Assembly (NCBI RefSeq): GCF_012769535.1
Contig: NZ_CP046565.1
Coordinates: 650,434-714,433, forward strand
DNA length: 64,000 nucleotides
Origin: Methylococcus geothermalis
GTDB lineage: Bacteria; Pseudomonadota; Gammaproteobacteria; Methylococcales; Methylococcaceae
Reading direction: 5' to 3'
In this document: one piece after another, positions 47,162 to 55,265 of the stretch
Position numbering within the stretch: the first letter of the stretch is position 1
Layout of the letters: every line of letters begins with the position of its first letter
Made by a program: the position numbers and the translations under genes
The notes under the pieces: generated by a model
Databases searched by the model: none
What the model was told of the DNA's origin: nothing
What the model saw: only the letters and a program-made list of their open reading frames with translations

Positions 47162-47686
47162 ATGGTCGTCAAGGGAAACTTCTGCAATTTCCGGCACCCG
47201 CTCGGACGGGTGTTGTTACGGGGTGTTCGTTCGGGCCTGGGGGCGGTGATCTTGCTCTCGGGTTGCGCGACTCATATCGATCATGGCAAATCCGTGGTGC
47301 GATCCGAAGCGCCGTCCTATGCCACGCCTCGCCATGGCGCCGCTTACAATCGGGCCTACCGTGTCAAGGGCCGGACCTATTACCCTCTGGCCAGTGCCAA
47401 GGGGTACCGGGAGCGGGGGACGGCCTCTTGGTATGGCGAAGAGTCCGGTAACCGAACCGCCATGGGGACACGTTTCAACCCTCATGGCTTGAGCGCTGCC
47501 CACCGCACGCTGCCCTTACCCACGCGGGTGAGGGTCACCAATCTCAGCAACCGGCGCTCCATCGTTCTCGTCGTAAACGACCGCGGCCCTTTCGTCGGCG
47601 GGCGCCTGATCGACCTCTCGCACGGCGCCGCAAAGGCGCTCCGCCTGAGCGGTCTCGGGCGCGTCGAGGTTGAGGCATTGGACTGA
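47162..47686 (+). CDS. rlpA: RlpA-type septal lipoprotein (lytic transglycosylase)
   Basis: 174 residues. Lipobox LLSGC near residue 35 after a hydrophobic stretch; a double-psi beta-barrel domain: GTASWYGEESGNRTAMGTRF, NPHGLSAAHRTLPLPTRVRV, NDRGPFVGGRLIDLSHGAAK. RlpA cleaves denuded glycan strands at the septum; here the SPOR domain is absent. Start 47162 chosen because earlier in-frame Mets precede the signal peptide with poor context. Confidence 0.87.
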   Translation: MVVKGNFCNFRHPLGRVLLRGVRSGLGAVILLSGCATHIDHGKSVVRSEAPSYATPRHGAAYNRAYRVKGRTYYPLASAKGYRERGTASWYGEESGNRTAMGTRFNPHGLSAAHRTLPLPTRVRVTNLSNRRSIVLVVNDRGPFVGGRLIDLSHGAAKALRLSGLGRVEVEALD

Positions 47687-47963
47687 GCTTGGCGGGGTCC
47701 CGCTTCGCTTGAGTCTCACCGCGATTTCATGGTTCCATAACACGTGTCGGTCCCGCCAGGGCCTACCGCCGATCAGTCCTTGGTATGGATCCGAGGACTC
47801 GCGGGCCAAATATCAGTGTGAGCGGGCTTCGGCACGCGAAGATGGCTGACTGAAATCGGTTTCCGCAAACGATCCCCAAGCCCGGAAACGGTGGGGTGAC
47901 CGCTGCGGTCGCATGCCTCCCGAACTGTCTCCCATCCTCTGAGGTTCAAGGAAAGGAGGTTCC

Positions 47964-49448
47964 ATGACTTTGCCTCAACCCCCCCAAGCGCTTCCCTGCC
48001 ATTTCGTCATCTTCGGGGCCACGGGTGATTTGTCCGCATTCAAGCTGCTTCCCGCGCTCTATCGTTTAGAGGCCGGCGGCCGCTTGCCGGCCGGGATGTC
48101 CATTATTGCCCTGGGTCGGCGGCCCTGGAGCGGGGATGAATGGCACCGGCATCTGGAGAACAGCATCCGAAGACGGACGGGCGAACAGTTCAATGCCCGC
48201 GTCTACCGACGTTTCGCCGAGCGTTTCGCCTATCTCGCGGGCGATTTACACGACCCGGCGTTGTACCAGGCTCTGAGCGACAAGCTCTGCGCTGACCAGA
48301 CCTGCGCCGACACCGTGTTCTATCTGTCCATCAAGCCCTCGGATTTCGGCGCCGTCATCAAGCAGCTCGAGCTGGCCGGGCTGAACCGCCCGCGGGGCCT
48401 GCACCGGATCGTGGTGGAAAAGCCCTTCGGCGAGGACATCGAAAGTGCGCGGTTGCTGAACCGCCTGCTGCACGAGTCCTTCGACGAGGAGCAGATCTAT
48501 CGGATCGATCACTATTTGGGCAAGGAAACCGTACAGAATCTCCTGGTTTTCCGGTTCGCCAATACCCTGATCGAACCACTATGGAACCGCAATTACATCG
48601 ACCACGTGCAGATTTCCGTGGCGGAACAGGCGGGCGTCGCGACCCGCGCCGATTACTACGACAAAGCCGGTGCGCTGCGGGACATGCTGCAGAACCATTT
48701 GCTCCAGTTGCTCACACTGGTGGCGATGGAGCCGCCGCCGGCGCTGGAGGCCGATGCCCTGCGCGACGAAAAGGTGAAGGTGCTGCGGTCGATCCGTCCC
48801 ATACCCGAACAATCGATTCACGCCCATGCCTTCCGGGCGCAGTACGGCGCCGGTTCGATCGACGGCGTCGCGGTGCCCGGGTATCAGGAGGAGCCCGGCG
48901 TGGCGCCTGGCTCCATTGCGGAGACCTTCGTCACCGCCAAATTCTATGTCGACAACTGGCGCTGGCGCGGGGTGCCTTTCTATCTGCGCACCGGCAAGCG
49001 CCTTGCGCGGCAGCTTTCGCTCATCGCGATCCGCTTCCGCCATCCGCCCCAGCAACTGTTCCGGGAAACGCCGCTGGAATTCATCGAACCCAATTGGGTC
49101 TTGCTTTCCCTGCAACCCTCGGAGAGCATGCATATCGAGTTGCACTCCAAGCAGCCAGGACTCGGCATGGATACCCGGGTCATCCGCCTCGATGCTTCGT
49201 ACCGCCGCGGCCGCGAGAAGACGCTCGAGGCCTATGAGACGCTGCTGCTCGATGTCATGGAAGGCGACCGTTCGCTGTTTCTCCGCTTCGACGAAGTGGA
49301 ATGGGCCTGGCGGGTGGTCGATCCCATCCTCAGGCATTGGACGCGGCAGCGCGATTTCATCCACGCGTATCCGGCGGGTTCGTGGGGGCCGCCGGAAGCG
49401 GACCGGCTGTTCGACAAACTCGAACAAACCTGGCGCAACCAGCTATGA
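47964..49448 (+). CDS. zwf: Glucose-6-phosphate 1-dehydrogenase
   Basis: 494 residues. Oxidises glucose-6-phosphate to 6-phosphogluconolactone with NAD(P)+. Cofactor motif FGATGDLSAFKLLPAL; active-site signature RIDHYLGKETVQNLLVFRF; FYLRTGKRLARQLSLIAIRF. AAAGGAGG eight bases before ATG 47964. Operon with pgl. In a methanotroph this feeds NAD(P)H production and the RuMP cycle. Confidence 0.97.
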   Translation: MTLPQPPQALPCHFVIFGATGDLSAFKLLPALYRLEAGGRLPAGMSIIALGRRPWSGDEWHRHLENSIRRRTGEQFNARVYRRFAERFAYLAGDLHDPALYQALSDKLCADQTCADTVFYLSIKPSDFGAVIKQLELAGLNRPRGLHRIVVEKPFGEDIESARLLNRLLHESFDEEQIYRIDHYLGKETVQNLLVFRFANTLIEPLWNRNYIDHVQISVAEQAGVATRADYYDKAGALRDMLQNHLLQLLTLVAMEPPPALEADALRDEKVKVLRSIRPIPEQSIHAHAFRAQYGAGSIDGVAVPGYQEEPGVAPGSIAETFVTAKFYVDNWRWRGVPFYLRTGKRLARQLSLIAIRFRHPPQQLFRETPLEFIEPNWVLLSLQPSESMHIELHSKQPGLGMDTRVIRLDASYRRGREKTLEAYETLLLDVMEGDRSLFLRFDEVEWAWRVVDPILRHWTRQRDFIHAYPAGSWGPPEADRLFDKLEQTWRNQL

Positions 49449-50167
49449 GGGCAAGCCCGATGTACCCGAGACAACAGAAGCGCTGGCATGTCTACCCCAC
49501 GGCGGAAGACTTCGAAATTCGGGTGGTGCGGGGGATATTGCGGATGGCCCGGGAGGCCATAGCGGTCCGTGGCGCCTTTTGCATCGTGCTGGCCGGCGGC
49601 AAGACGCCGGCGCCCATTTACCGGCGGCTGGCGGCGGCAAGAATGGAAGCGGAATGGAGCAAGTGGCATGTCTACTGGGGCGATGAGCTTTGTCTCCCCG
49701 CGGATGATCCGGCGAGGAACTCCGTCATCGCCCGCCGCGCGTGGCTCGACGACAGCCCGATTCCGGCCGCCCAGATCCACCCCATTCCCGCGGAGTTCGG
49801 ACCTCAAGGCGGCGCCGAGCGCTATGCGGAAGTGGTCGCGGGCGTGGACGAATTCGATCTTACCTTGCTCGGTTTGGGCGAAGACGGCCATACCGCCAGC
49901 CTGTTTCCGGGCCGCGACTGGGGTGCCGATCCGGACAGCGCCGAGGTTCTGGCGGTGACGGATGCGCCGGGGGCGTGCGCCGAGCGCGTCAGCCTCAGCG
50001 CCAACCGTTTGAGCCGGAGCCGCGAGGTGGTTTTTCTGGCGACCGGCTTCGGCAAGTTCAGCGCGGTTCAGCGCTGGCGCTGCGGGGAACCCTTGCCGGC
50101 AGCGGCGATCACGCCGGCATGCGGCGTGGACATCTGTCTGACGCTGGATGCGTTCGACTTCGCCTGA
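49445..50167 (+). CDS. pgl: 6-phosphogluconolactonase
   Basis: 240 residues. Hydrolyses the lactone from Zwf. Motifs: CIVLAGGKTPAPIYRRLAAA, WHVYWGDELCLPADDPARNS (with acidic active-site residues) and LTLLGLGEDGHTASLFPG. ATGA overlap with the zwf stop at 49445-49448; an ATG at 49460 with AGGG upstream is another possible start. Cytoplasmic. Confidence 0.95.
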   Translation: MRASPMYPRQQKRWHVYPTAEDFEIRVVRGILRMAREAIAVRGAFCIVLAGGKTPAPIYRRLAAARMEAEWSKWHVYWGDELCLPADDPARNSVIARRAWLDDSPIPAAQIHPIPAEFGPQGGAERYAEVVAGVDEFDLTLLGLGEDGHTASLFPGRDWGADPDSAEVLAVTDAPGACAERVSLSANRLSRSREVVFLATGFGKFSAVQRWRCGEPLPAAAITPACGVDICLTLDAFDFA

Positions 50168-50169
50168 GA

Positions 50170-50772
50170 TCAAGGTTCGACCAAGGAGAATTGCCCGCGC
50201 GTGGCATCCCGCAGATCCCCCCGGAATCGCTCCACGGCGCTTTCCAGCAGGCTGAATGTGACCCGCAGGCCTTGTTCCGTGTAGGTCTCTTTCCGCTCGT
50301 CCACGCCGAGCGAATCCAGCAGGCGATAAAGCGAGCCCATGTGCTCGAACGGTACTTCGACCATGATTTCGGTCCGCGGCAGCTCCTCCTGCCGCTCGGC
50401 GGTGCGCAGCGCCTCCGCAGCCGCACCGCCGTAGGCCCGAACCAGTCCGCCCGCCCCCAGCTTGGTGCCGCCGAAATAGCGGATCACCCCGACGACCACG
50501 TGATCGAGCCCCTGGCCCTCGATGGCCCGGAGGATGGGCTGGCCGGCGGTGCCGCCGGGTTCGCCGCCGTCGCTGAAGCGGTACTGATCGTCGATCCGGT
50601 AGGCCCAGCACAGATGTGAGGCGTCGGGGTGCCTGGCCAGCACGGTCTTGAGAAACGCAAGGCCCTGTTCCGGGGTATCGGCCCGCGCACCATAGGCGAG
50701 GAACAGCGAGCCCTTCACTTCGATCTGATGCTCGGCCGCGTTTTTCAGGGTAAAGAAACCCCGTCCGCTCAT
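50170..50772 (-). CDS. yigZ: YigZ/IMPACT family protein
   Basis: 200 residues. Contains EVKGSLFLAYGARADTPEQG, YRFSDGGEPGGTAGQPILRA and VVGVIRYFGGTKLGAGGLVR, the UPF0029 signatures. YigZ of other bacteria is implicated in translation control or proline peptidase activity; role unsettled. Convergent with pgl, with a 2-bp gap. Confidence 0.92.
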   Translation of the reverse strand: MSGRGFFTLKNAAEHQIEVKGSLFLAYGARADTPEQGLAFLKTVLARHPDASHLCWAYRIDDQYRFSDGGEPGGTAGQPILRAIEGQGLDHVVVGVIRYFGGTKLGAGGLVRAYGGAAAEALRTAERQEELPRTEIMVEVPFEHMGSLYRLLDSLGVDERKETYTEQGLRVTFSLLESAVERFRGDLRDATRGQFSLVEP

Positions 50773-50802
50773 GTGTTCGTCCTCATTTTCCGGGGGGCCA
50801 AA

Positions 50803-51771
50803 TCAATAGCCTCGCAGGAGGTCGACCCGGTACGGCATCGGTTCCCCATGGGCGGCGGCGTTGAGCATTTTCGCCAGCTCGGCGATCCGGGCCGGTTCCT
50901 TTTCCTCCGACCAGCCGGCCCGGTGTGGACTCATCACCACGTTGTCCAGTTCATGGAAGGGGAATGCGGAGGGTGGATGCGGCAAACCCTCCTTACGCTC
51001 GGCGGCAGAAGGGTAGCGGTACCAGACGTCGATCCCGGCCGCATAGATGCGCCGGGCCCGCAATGTCCGATAAAGCGCCGCTTCCTCGACGATGGCGCCC
51101 CGCGCCACGTTCACCATGACGGCATTCGCCGGCAGCAGCTCCAGTTCGCGCTCCCCGATCATGCCTTCCGTTTCGTGGGTATGCGGCAGGCAGACGATGA
51201 AGGCCGTAGCCTGCGGCAAGAGCGCGGGCAGGTCGGCGATGGCGTGTTCTTCATCGGCCGGTCCGGGACTGCGCCGCACGCCGACGACCCGCATGCCGAG
51301 GCCCCGGCAGGCCAAGGCGATACGCCGTCCGATGCGGCCGTAGCCCAGGATCAGGGCCAGGCCGCCATCCAGCATCACCGAGCCGGGCACGTCCGGAGGC
51401 TCGCCCGACCAATAGCCCCGGCGGAACCGCTGGTCGTAGGGGACGATCCGCTTGGCGGCGGCCAGGAGCAGGGCCACCGCCATTTCCGCGGTCGGCCCGA
51501 TATTGTAGGGCAGGTTGTGCAGGGCGATGCGCGGAAATCTCCGCATGAGATCGAGCGTCGCCAGCGGCACGCCCACCCACGGTACGATCACCGCGCGCAG
51601 ACGCGGATGGCCCGCCAGGTCCTCGGCCGTCGGCTCCCCTGTCACCAGGATGTCGAAGTCGGGCTTCGACCGGCATTCGCCCGTACTCAGGCGAATGCCG
51701 GGTTCGAGGCGACTTTGCAGGTCCGCCCAGGACTCTGGTGCGGTTTCGTGGTTCAGATGAACTTTCAGCAT
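50803..51771 (-). CDS. D-isomer-specific 2-hydroxyacid dehydrogenase
   Basis: 322 residues. NAD-binding Rossmann LALILGYGRIGRRIALACRG, VNVARGAIVEEAALYRTLRA and catalytic His in SPHRAGWSEE, the D-lactate/hydroxypyruvate dehydrogenase group. Substrate unassigned; in a methylotroph with a serine pathway, hydroxypyruvate is one candidate. Followed by yigZ on the same strand 30 bp later. Confidence 0.85.
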   Translation of the reverse strand: MLKVHLNHETAPESWADLQSRLEPGIRLSTGECRSKPDFDILVTGEPTAEDLAGHPRLRAVIVPWVGVPLATLDLMRRFPRIALHNLPYNIGPTAEMAVALLLAAAKRIVPYDQRFRRGYWSGEPPDVPGSVMLDGGLALILGYGRIGRRIALACRGLGMRVVGVRRSPGPADEEHAIADLPALLPQATAFIVCLPHTHETEGMIGERELELLPANAVMVNVARGAIVEEAALYRTLRARRIYAAGIDVWYRYPSAAERKEGLPHPPSAFPFHELDNVVMSPHRAGWSEEKEPARIAELAKMLNAAAHGEPMPYRVDLLRGY

Positions 51772-51785
51772 CCCATCGCCCGTTC

Positions 51786-52664
51786 TCAGGCCTCTTGCGC
51801 CACTCGCCGCTCGGCCCACTGGTGCAGCAACAGCGCCGCGAGGATCAGGGCGGTGCCGCCGACGATCCTGAGCGACAAGGGCTCGTCGTTCAGGACATGG
51901 CCCAGGTACAAGGCCAGCACCGGTGAGATCAGGCTGATCATCGCCACCCGCGTCGCCGACAAATGGCTCAGCACATAATAATAGAGCGCGAACCCGACCG
52001 TCGTGGCGACCGCGCCGAGATAGGCGATGGCGGCGATGCTGGTGGTGGGCAGCAGCTCCGGCCATTGGCCGTCGACCAGCGCCCAGGTCAGCAGATAGGC
52101 CGGCAAGGCGATCATCAATCCGCCGGCCACCGTCGTCAGGGCCGGCAGCTTGGCATCCATGCGCTTGATGCCGACCGCGCTGAGGCATTGCAGGAAGGCC
52201 GACAGCAGCACGCCTATGATGCCGTAGACCCCGTGCGGCCCCAGCTCCAAGGCAGAACCGAAGAGGGCCGCAAGTCCGGCCAGTCCCAGCAGGTAGCCGG
52301 ACAGCTTGGCCCAGGTGAGGCTGCGTTCGCCCAGCAGGGCCGCGGCCATCAGCGCCGTGAGCAGGGGCGACAGCCCGAACACGACCGAGATCCAGCCCGA
52401 AGGAATGAACTGGGAGGCCCAGTACACGGCGAGCATCGCTCCGTAAACCTGGATCGACGCCAGGAGGTAGGTGCGGACCGCTTTCCGGTGCCAGGGGATG
52501 CGGCGCCGCAGCACGAGCATGAGCAGCAGCACGCACAGCGTGCCGATGGCCATGCGGCCGGTGACGCCGAACAGATAGCCCGGCCCTTCCCCGCTCCATT
52601 TGATGGCGAGCGGGGTTGTGGCCCAGAGCAGGATGACGCTCAGGTAAGCGACGGGAACGCTCAT
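51786..52664 (-). CDS. EamA/DMT-superfamily exporter
   Basis: 292 residues, ten predicted membrane segments arranged as two EamA repeats; LWATTPLAIKWSGEGPGYLF, SGWISVVFGLSPLLTALMAA, GAVATTVGFALYYYVLSHLS, LISPVLALYLGHVLNDEP. Substrate unknown (amino acids, metabolites or drugs in the superfamily). Its leader carries a terminator hairpin 30 bp before the ATG, suggesting attenuation or a riboswitch. SD GGGAGG about ten bases before the start. It is followed 15 bp later by the dehydrogenase gene. Confidence 0.9.
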   Translation of the reverse strand: MSVPVAYLSVILLWATTPLAIKWSGEGPGYLFGVTGRMAIGTLCVLLLMLVLRRRIPWHRKAVRTYLLASIQVYGAMLAVYWASQFIPSGWISVVFGLSPLLTALMAAALLGERSLTWAKLSGYLLGLAGLAALFGSALELGPHGVYGIIGVLLSAFLQCLSAVGIKRMDAKLPALTTVAGGLMIALPAYLLTWALVDGQWPELLPTTSIAAIAYLGAVATTVGFALYYYVLSHLSATRVAMISLISPVLALYLGHVLNDEPLSLRIVGGTALILAALLLHQWAERRVAQEA

Positions 52665-52693
52665 TTCACACCTCCCGGACGGAAAAAATCAAA

Positions 52694-52728
52694 AGGCCGC
52701 AGATTCGTGGGAACCTGCGGCCTCTTTT
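52694..52728 (-). terminator. Terminator hairpin in the leader of the EamA gene
   Basis: On the minus strand AGGCCGCAG, loop GTTCCCACGAAT, CTGCGGCCT followed by TTTGATTTTTT, ending 22-30 bp before the ATG at 52664. It also has A/T runs on both sides, so it would work in either direction. Confidence 0.85.
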
Positions 52729-52853
52729 GCGAAAACGCCTGTAATCAGACGACTCTCTATGGAACCCCGCAGGCAAGCGCCAGCCATCGCATCGGCTTGC
52801 GCCCAAGATGCGCAAAGCTCACGAAGTCGAAGGGTTTCAGCGAAAGTTTCATG
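52729..52853 (-). ncRNA. Structured leader, candidate attenuator or riboswitch
   Basis: From the predicted transcription start (about 52853) to the terminator, the RNA holds a strong stem GCGCATC/GATGCG and a competing pair GCAAGC/GCTTGC, plus GAAACCC opposite GGGGTTC. A 31-codon frame (52757-52852, MKLSLKPFDFVSFAHLGRKP...) lies in it but its ATG coincides with the predicted start. Class not recognised. Confidence 0.45.
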
Positions 52854-52859
52854 GGTCCG

Positions 52860-52889
52860 ATTCTCGCCGTTGCTTGCCGGTCAAGTCAA
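52860..52889 (-). promoter_or_regulatory. Candidate sigma-70 promoter for the EamA gene
   Basis: On the minus strand TTGACT (52889-52884), 18-bp spacer, GAGAAT (52865-52860), predicted start near 52853. Confidence 0.6.
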
Positions 52890-52907
52890 GCGCCCTGGCC
52901 AATGGGC

Positions 52908-53618
52908 TCAGGTCAGGACTTCCAGGATGACGAACAGAACCACCGTGAGGCCGAATCCACAGCCGATCACGCCGGGCACACTGGCCATCGGGCCGAGGAT
53001 GCCGGCGGGCGGCAGCTTGAACTTGTTGCATTGGGGGCAGCGGACCAGTGCCTTGTAGACGGCGTTGTATTCCAGCACCATGACCGCGAGGAAAATCGCC
53101 AGGAACGCGACCACGGCGAAGCCGCCGTGCGGATAATGGCCGGAGGCGCCCATGAAAAACAGCATCGGCACCGAGAACATCACGTTGCTGCGCGAGGCCA
53201 CCCCCGCCGCCGCCAGCGCGTCGGCCGCGCCCGGCAGCGGCTCGCCGCCCGCCGCCACGCCTTCGGCGGAGGCGATGACGATCTTCTGGTTGGGCCAGAT
53301 CACCAGCCACACGTTCAGGAACATCAAGGTGCCGAGCAGGGCGCCGACATAGATGTCGATGGACATCCCGCCACCCCGGACTCCCATGATGGCGATGCCG
53401 GTCAGGAAGGTCGCCATCGCCCCCCAGCGGAACCACCACAGCGCCCTGGGCGCCAGCTTGCGCAGTACGTCCGACTTGGCGCCGGCGTCCGCTTCCTTCA
53501 TGTATTCGGTCTGGACGAAGTTGAAATAATAGAGCAGCCCGATCCAGGTGATGCCGCCCAGAAAATGCCCCCAACGCAACAGCATTTCGATGCCGGCTTT
53601 GGTCGTGATGATTTCCAT
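52908..53618 (-). CDS. PuuD-type membrane domain protein (urate oxidase N-terminal domain-like)
   Basis: 236 residues, seven to eight membrane segments. LRWGHFLGGITWIGLLYYFN, FVQTEYM, RALWWFRWGAMATFLTGIAI and LVIWPNQKIV recall the membrane part of cytochrome c-type urate hydroxylase PuuD; the cytochrome c tail is missing. A C-terminal CPQC pair (VRCPQCNKFK) could bind metal. His residues in the helices could bind haem. No purine-degradation genes nearby. GAGGAGGAAAAC before ATG 53618. Confidence 0.7.
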   Translation of the reverse strand: MEIITTKAGIEMLLRWGHFLGGITWIGLLYYFNFVQTEYMKEADAGAKSDVLRKLAPRALWWFRWGAMATFLTGIAIMGVRGGGMSIDIYVGALLGTLMFLNVWLVIWPNQKIVIASAEGVAAGGEPLPGAADALAAAGVASRSNVMFSVPMLFFMGASGHYPHGGFAVVAFLAIFLAVMVLEYNAVYKALVRCPQCNKFKLPPAGILGPMASVPGVIGCGFGLTVVLFVILEVLT

Positions 53619-54341
53619 GTTTTCCTCCTCAAGGGTTGTTATTGGCGTTGTAGTATGGTGTGGTGGACGGTGGCTGCCGGGATAAGCGGAAGCGCGGACT
53701 ACAGGATTTGTCAATATCTGTGTCGCCGTCATGCTCAAGGTACTGCAGGCGCTGCAAGCTGTGAAGCATTTCTTGGAGGCCGCGCTGTCCAGCGCATACT
53801 TGTTGTTCATTGAGTTATCGCGAGGCAAGAGCCGTGAAAGCGAGGTCCCTTTGGGCAGCGGTTTCCGGCGGTCGCCCGAAAGCGTTGCGACGGTGCGCAA
53901 CGCGAAGGGGGCGACCGGGCACACCTGGATGTCCGAATACGCCGTCAACCGGGAGCCGGATCGCAGCCGCCCCCTCAGGCTTGCCGATGCATTCCGCATC
54001 GACCAGAAATCCTGGAAGACCGTTAGCGAGCAGGCCGGGAAATCCCTCGAGGAAAATTCCGATATGGCGGATATCGGCGGCGGGCTCATGGCGGGACACT
54101 GACGGCCGCCGCTATCGCTCGCATCCCGCAACGCAAGTTTCAGGTCCTTCCGGGGCAAGGGAGAGCGCAGCGGATTGGAGTGTGCGGAATTTTCTCCATC
54201 GGAATGCACTATTGTCCAAGAAAATCAGGCGTTTTATGCTTAGGCTTCGGCAGCCGGATGTCGAAGCCGGTGCTGGTCATGGTTTTCGTCTCCCGTGACC
54301 GGCAGTTCATCCATCCAAGAAAAGGTAACCACGGAGATTCC
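53619..54341. other. Long intergenic region without a supported gene
   Basis: 723 bp between the PuuD-like gene and the GlcG-like gene. A 123-residue frame at 53731-54102 (MLKVLQALQAVKHFLEAALS...) and overlapping frames exist but resemble nothing and have no ribosome site. It may hold the divergent promoters of the two flanking genes. Confidence 0.5.
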
Positions 54342-55151
54342 ATGTTCAACGTCAAACAAATCTGCGGGGCCATGACCGGCCTCCTTCTTTCTTCGAGTGC
54401 CGCCTGGGCCGCGACTTGCGCCGACCTGGAAAAGCAGGGGCTGACCTACGACAACATGAAATCCACGATCAGCAGCGTCGTATCGCTCGATAACGGCGGT
54501 TTGGGCTTCCCGATGTGGCTGACGTTGGTCGACGGCAGCGGTACCATCTGCAACGTCACCAATTCGCTGAGCGCATCGCAGGACGTGACGGCCGACATCT
54601 GGCTGGGCAGCCGCAACATCTCGGCCCAGAAAGCCAATGCCGCCAACGCTTTCAGCACCGGCGACCTCGCTCTGTCGACCGCCAACCTGTACACCGCGAC
54701 CCAGCCCAGCGGCAGCCTCTACGGCCTGCAGGCCAGCAATCCGATCGACGCGACCTTGTCTTACAGCGGCAACCCCCTCAAATTCGGCGCCAAGAACGAT
54801 CCGCTGAAGGGCAAACGCATCGGTGGCATCAACGTGTTCGGCGGTGGGCTCGCGCTCTATAATTCCGCCAAGCAGAAGGTCGGCGCGATCGGCGTTTCGG
54901 GCGACACGTCTTGCACCGACCATGTCGTGGCCTGGAAGGTGCGTGAATTGCTGGCGGGTGGCGCCTTCGCCGTCAAGAATGTCCCGGCCGGCGTTTCTCC
55001 CGGTAACAACGATGCGATGATTCAGGACATCGTCAATGACAAGGGCATCGGCAACCAGGCCAGCATAAGCGGATTCGGGCATCCGACCTGCATCAACAAT
55101 CCAGGACCGGGTGTGAACGCCGGTTCGATCTATGGTCCGGCTCAACAATAA
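54342..55151 (+). CDS. Secreted GlcG/HbpS-family protein
   Basis: 269 residues; signal peptide with AWA cleavage (SSSAAWAATC). GlcG/HbpS domain: GSRNISAQKANAANAFSTGD, IGGINVFGGGLALYNSAKQK, VGAIGVSGDTSCTDHVVAWK. The family binds haem or corrinoid-like groups or acts in redox sensing (HbpS); the role here is unknown. Ends with its own terminator; the convergent neighbour is an AraC regulator. ATG 54342 with GGAG 9 bases upstream. Confidence 0.82.
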   Translation: MFNVKQICGAMTGLLLSSSAAWAATCADLEKQGLTYDNMKSTISSVVSLDNGGLGFPMWLTLVDGSGTICNVTNSLSASQDVTADIWLGSRNISAQKANAANAFSTGDLALSTANLYTATQPSGSLYGLQASNPIDATLSYSGNPLKFGAKNDPLKGKRIGGINVFGGGLALYNSAKQKVGAIGVSGDTSCTDHVVAWKVRELLAGGAFAVKNVPAGVSPGNNDAMIQDIVNDKGIGNQASISGFGHPTCINNPGPGVNAGSIYGPAQQ

Positions 55152-55180
55152 GCCAACGGCGAAAGCCGGTTTTGCTGCGC

Positions 55181-55210
55181 AAAAAACGCCGACGAGTGTC
55201 GGCGTTTTTT
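55181..55210. terminator. Bidirectional rho-independent terminator
   Basis: AAAAAACGCCGAC, loop GAGT, GTCGGCGTTTTTT, between the convergent GlcG-like and AraC genes. Confidence 0.9.
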
Positions 55211-55265
55211 GTGTTTTCTGCTTTTTTTCCAGAAAACGCTTGAAACTTGGAGAAAGCAGCCCCGG

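Noticed and set aside
52757..52852. 31-codon frame in the EamA leader as a coding leader peptide
   Set aside because: Its ATG coincides with the predicted transcription start and there is no ribosome site; no run of a single regulatory codon is present. Kept only as part of the leader RNA.
53731..54102. 123-codon frame between the PuuD-like and GlcG-like genes
   Set aside because: No ribosome site, no family resemblance, and overlapped by other open frames of equal quality.
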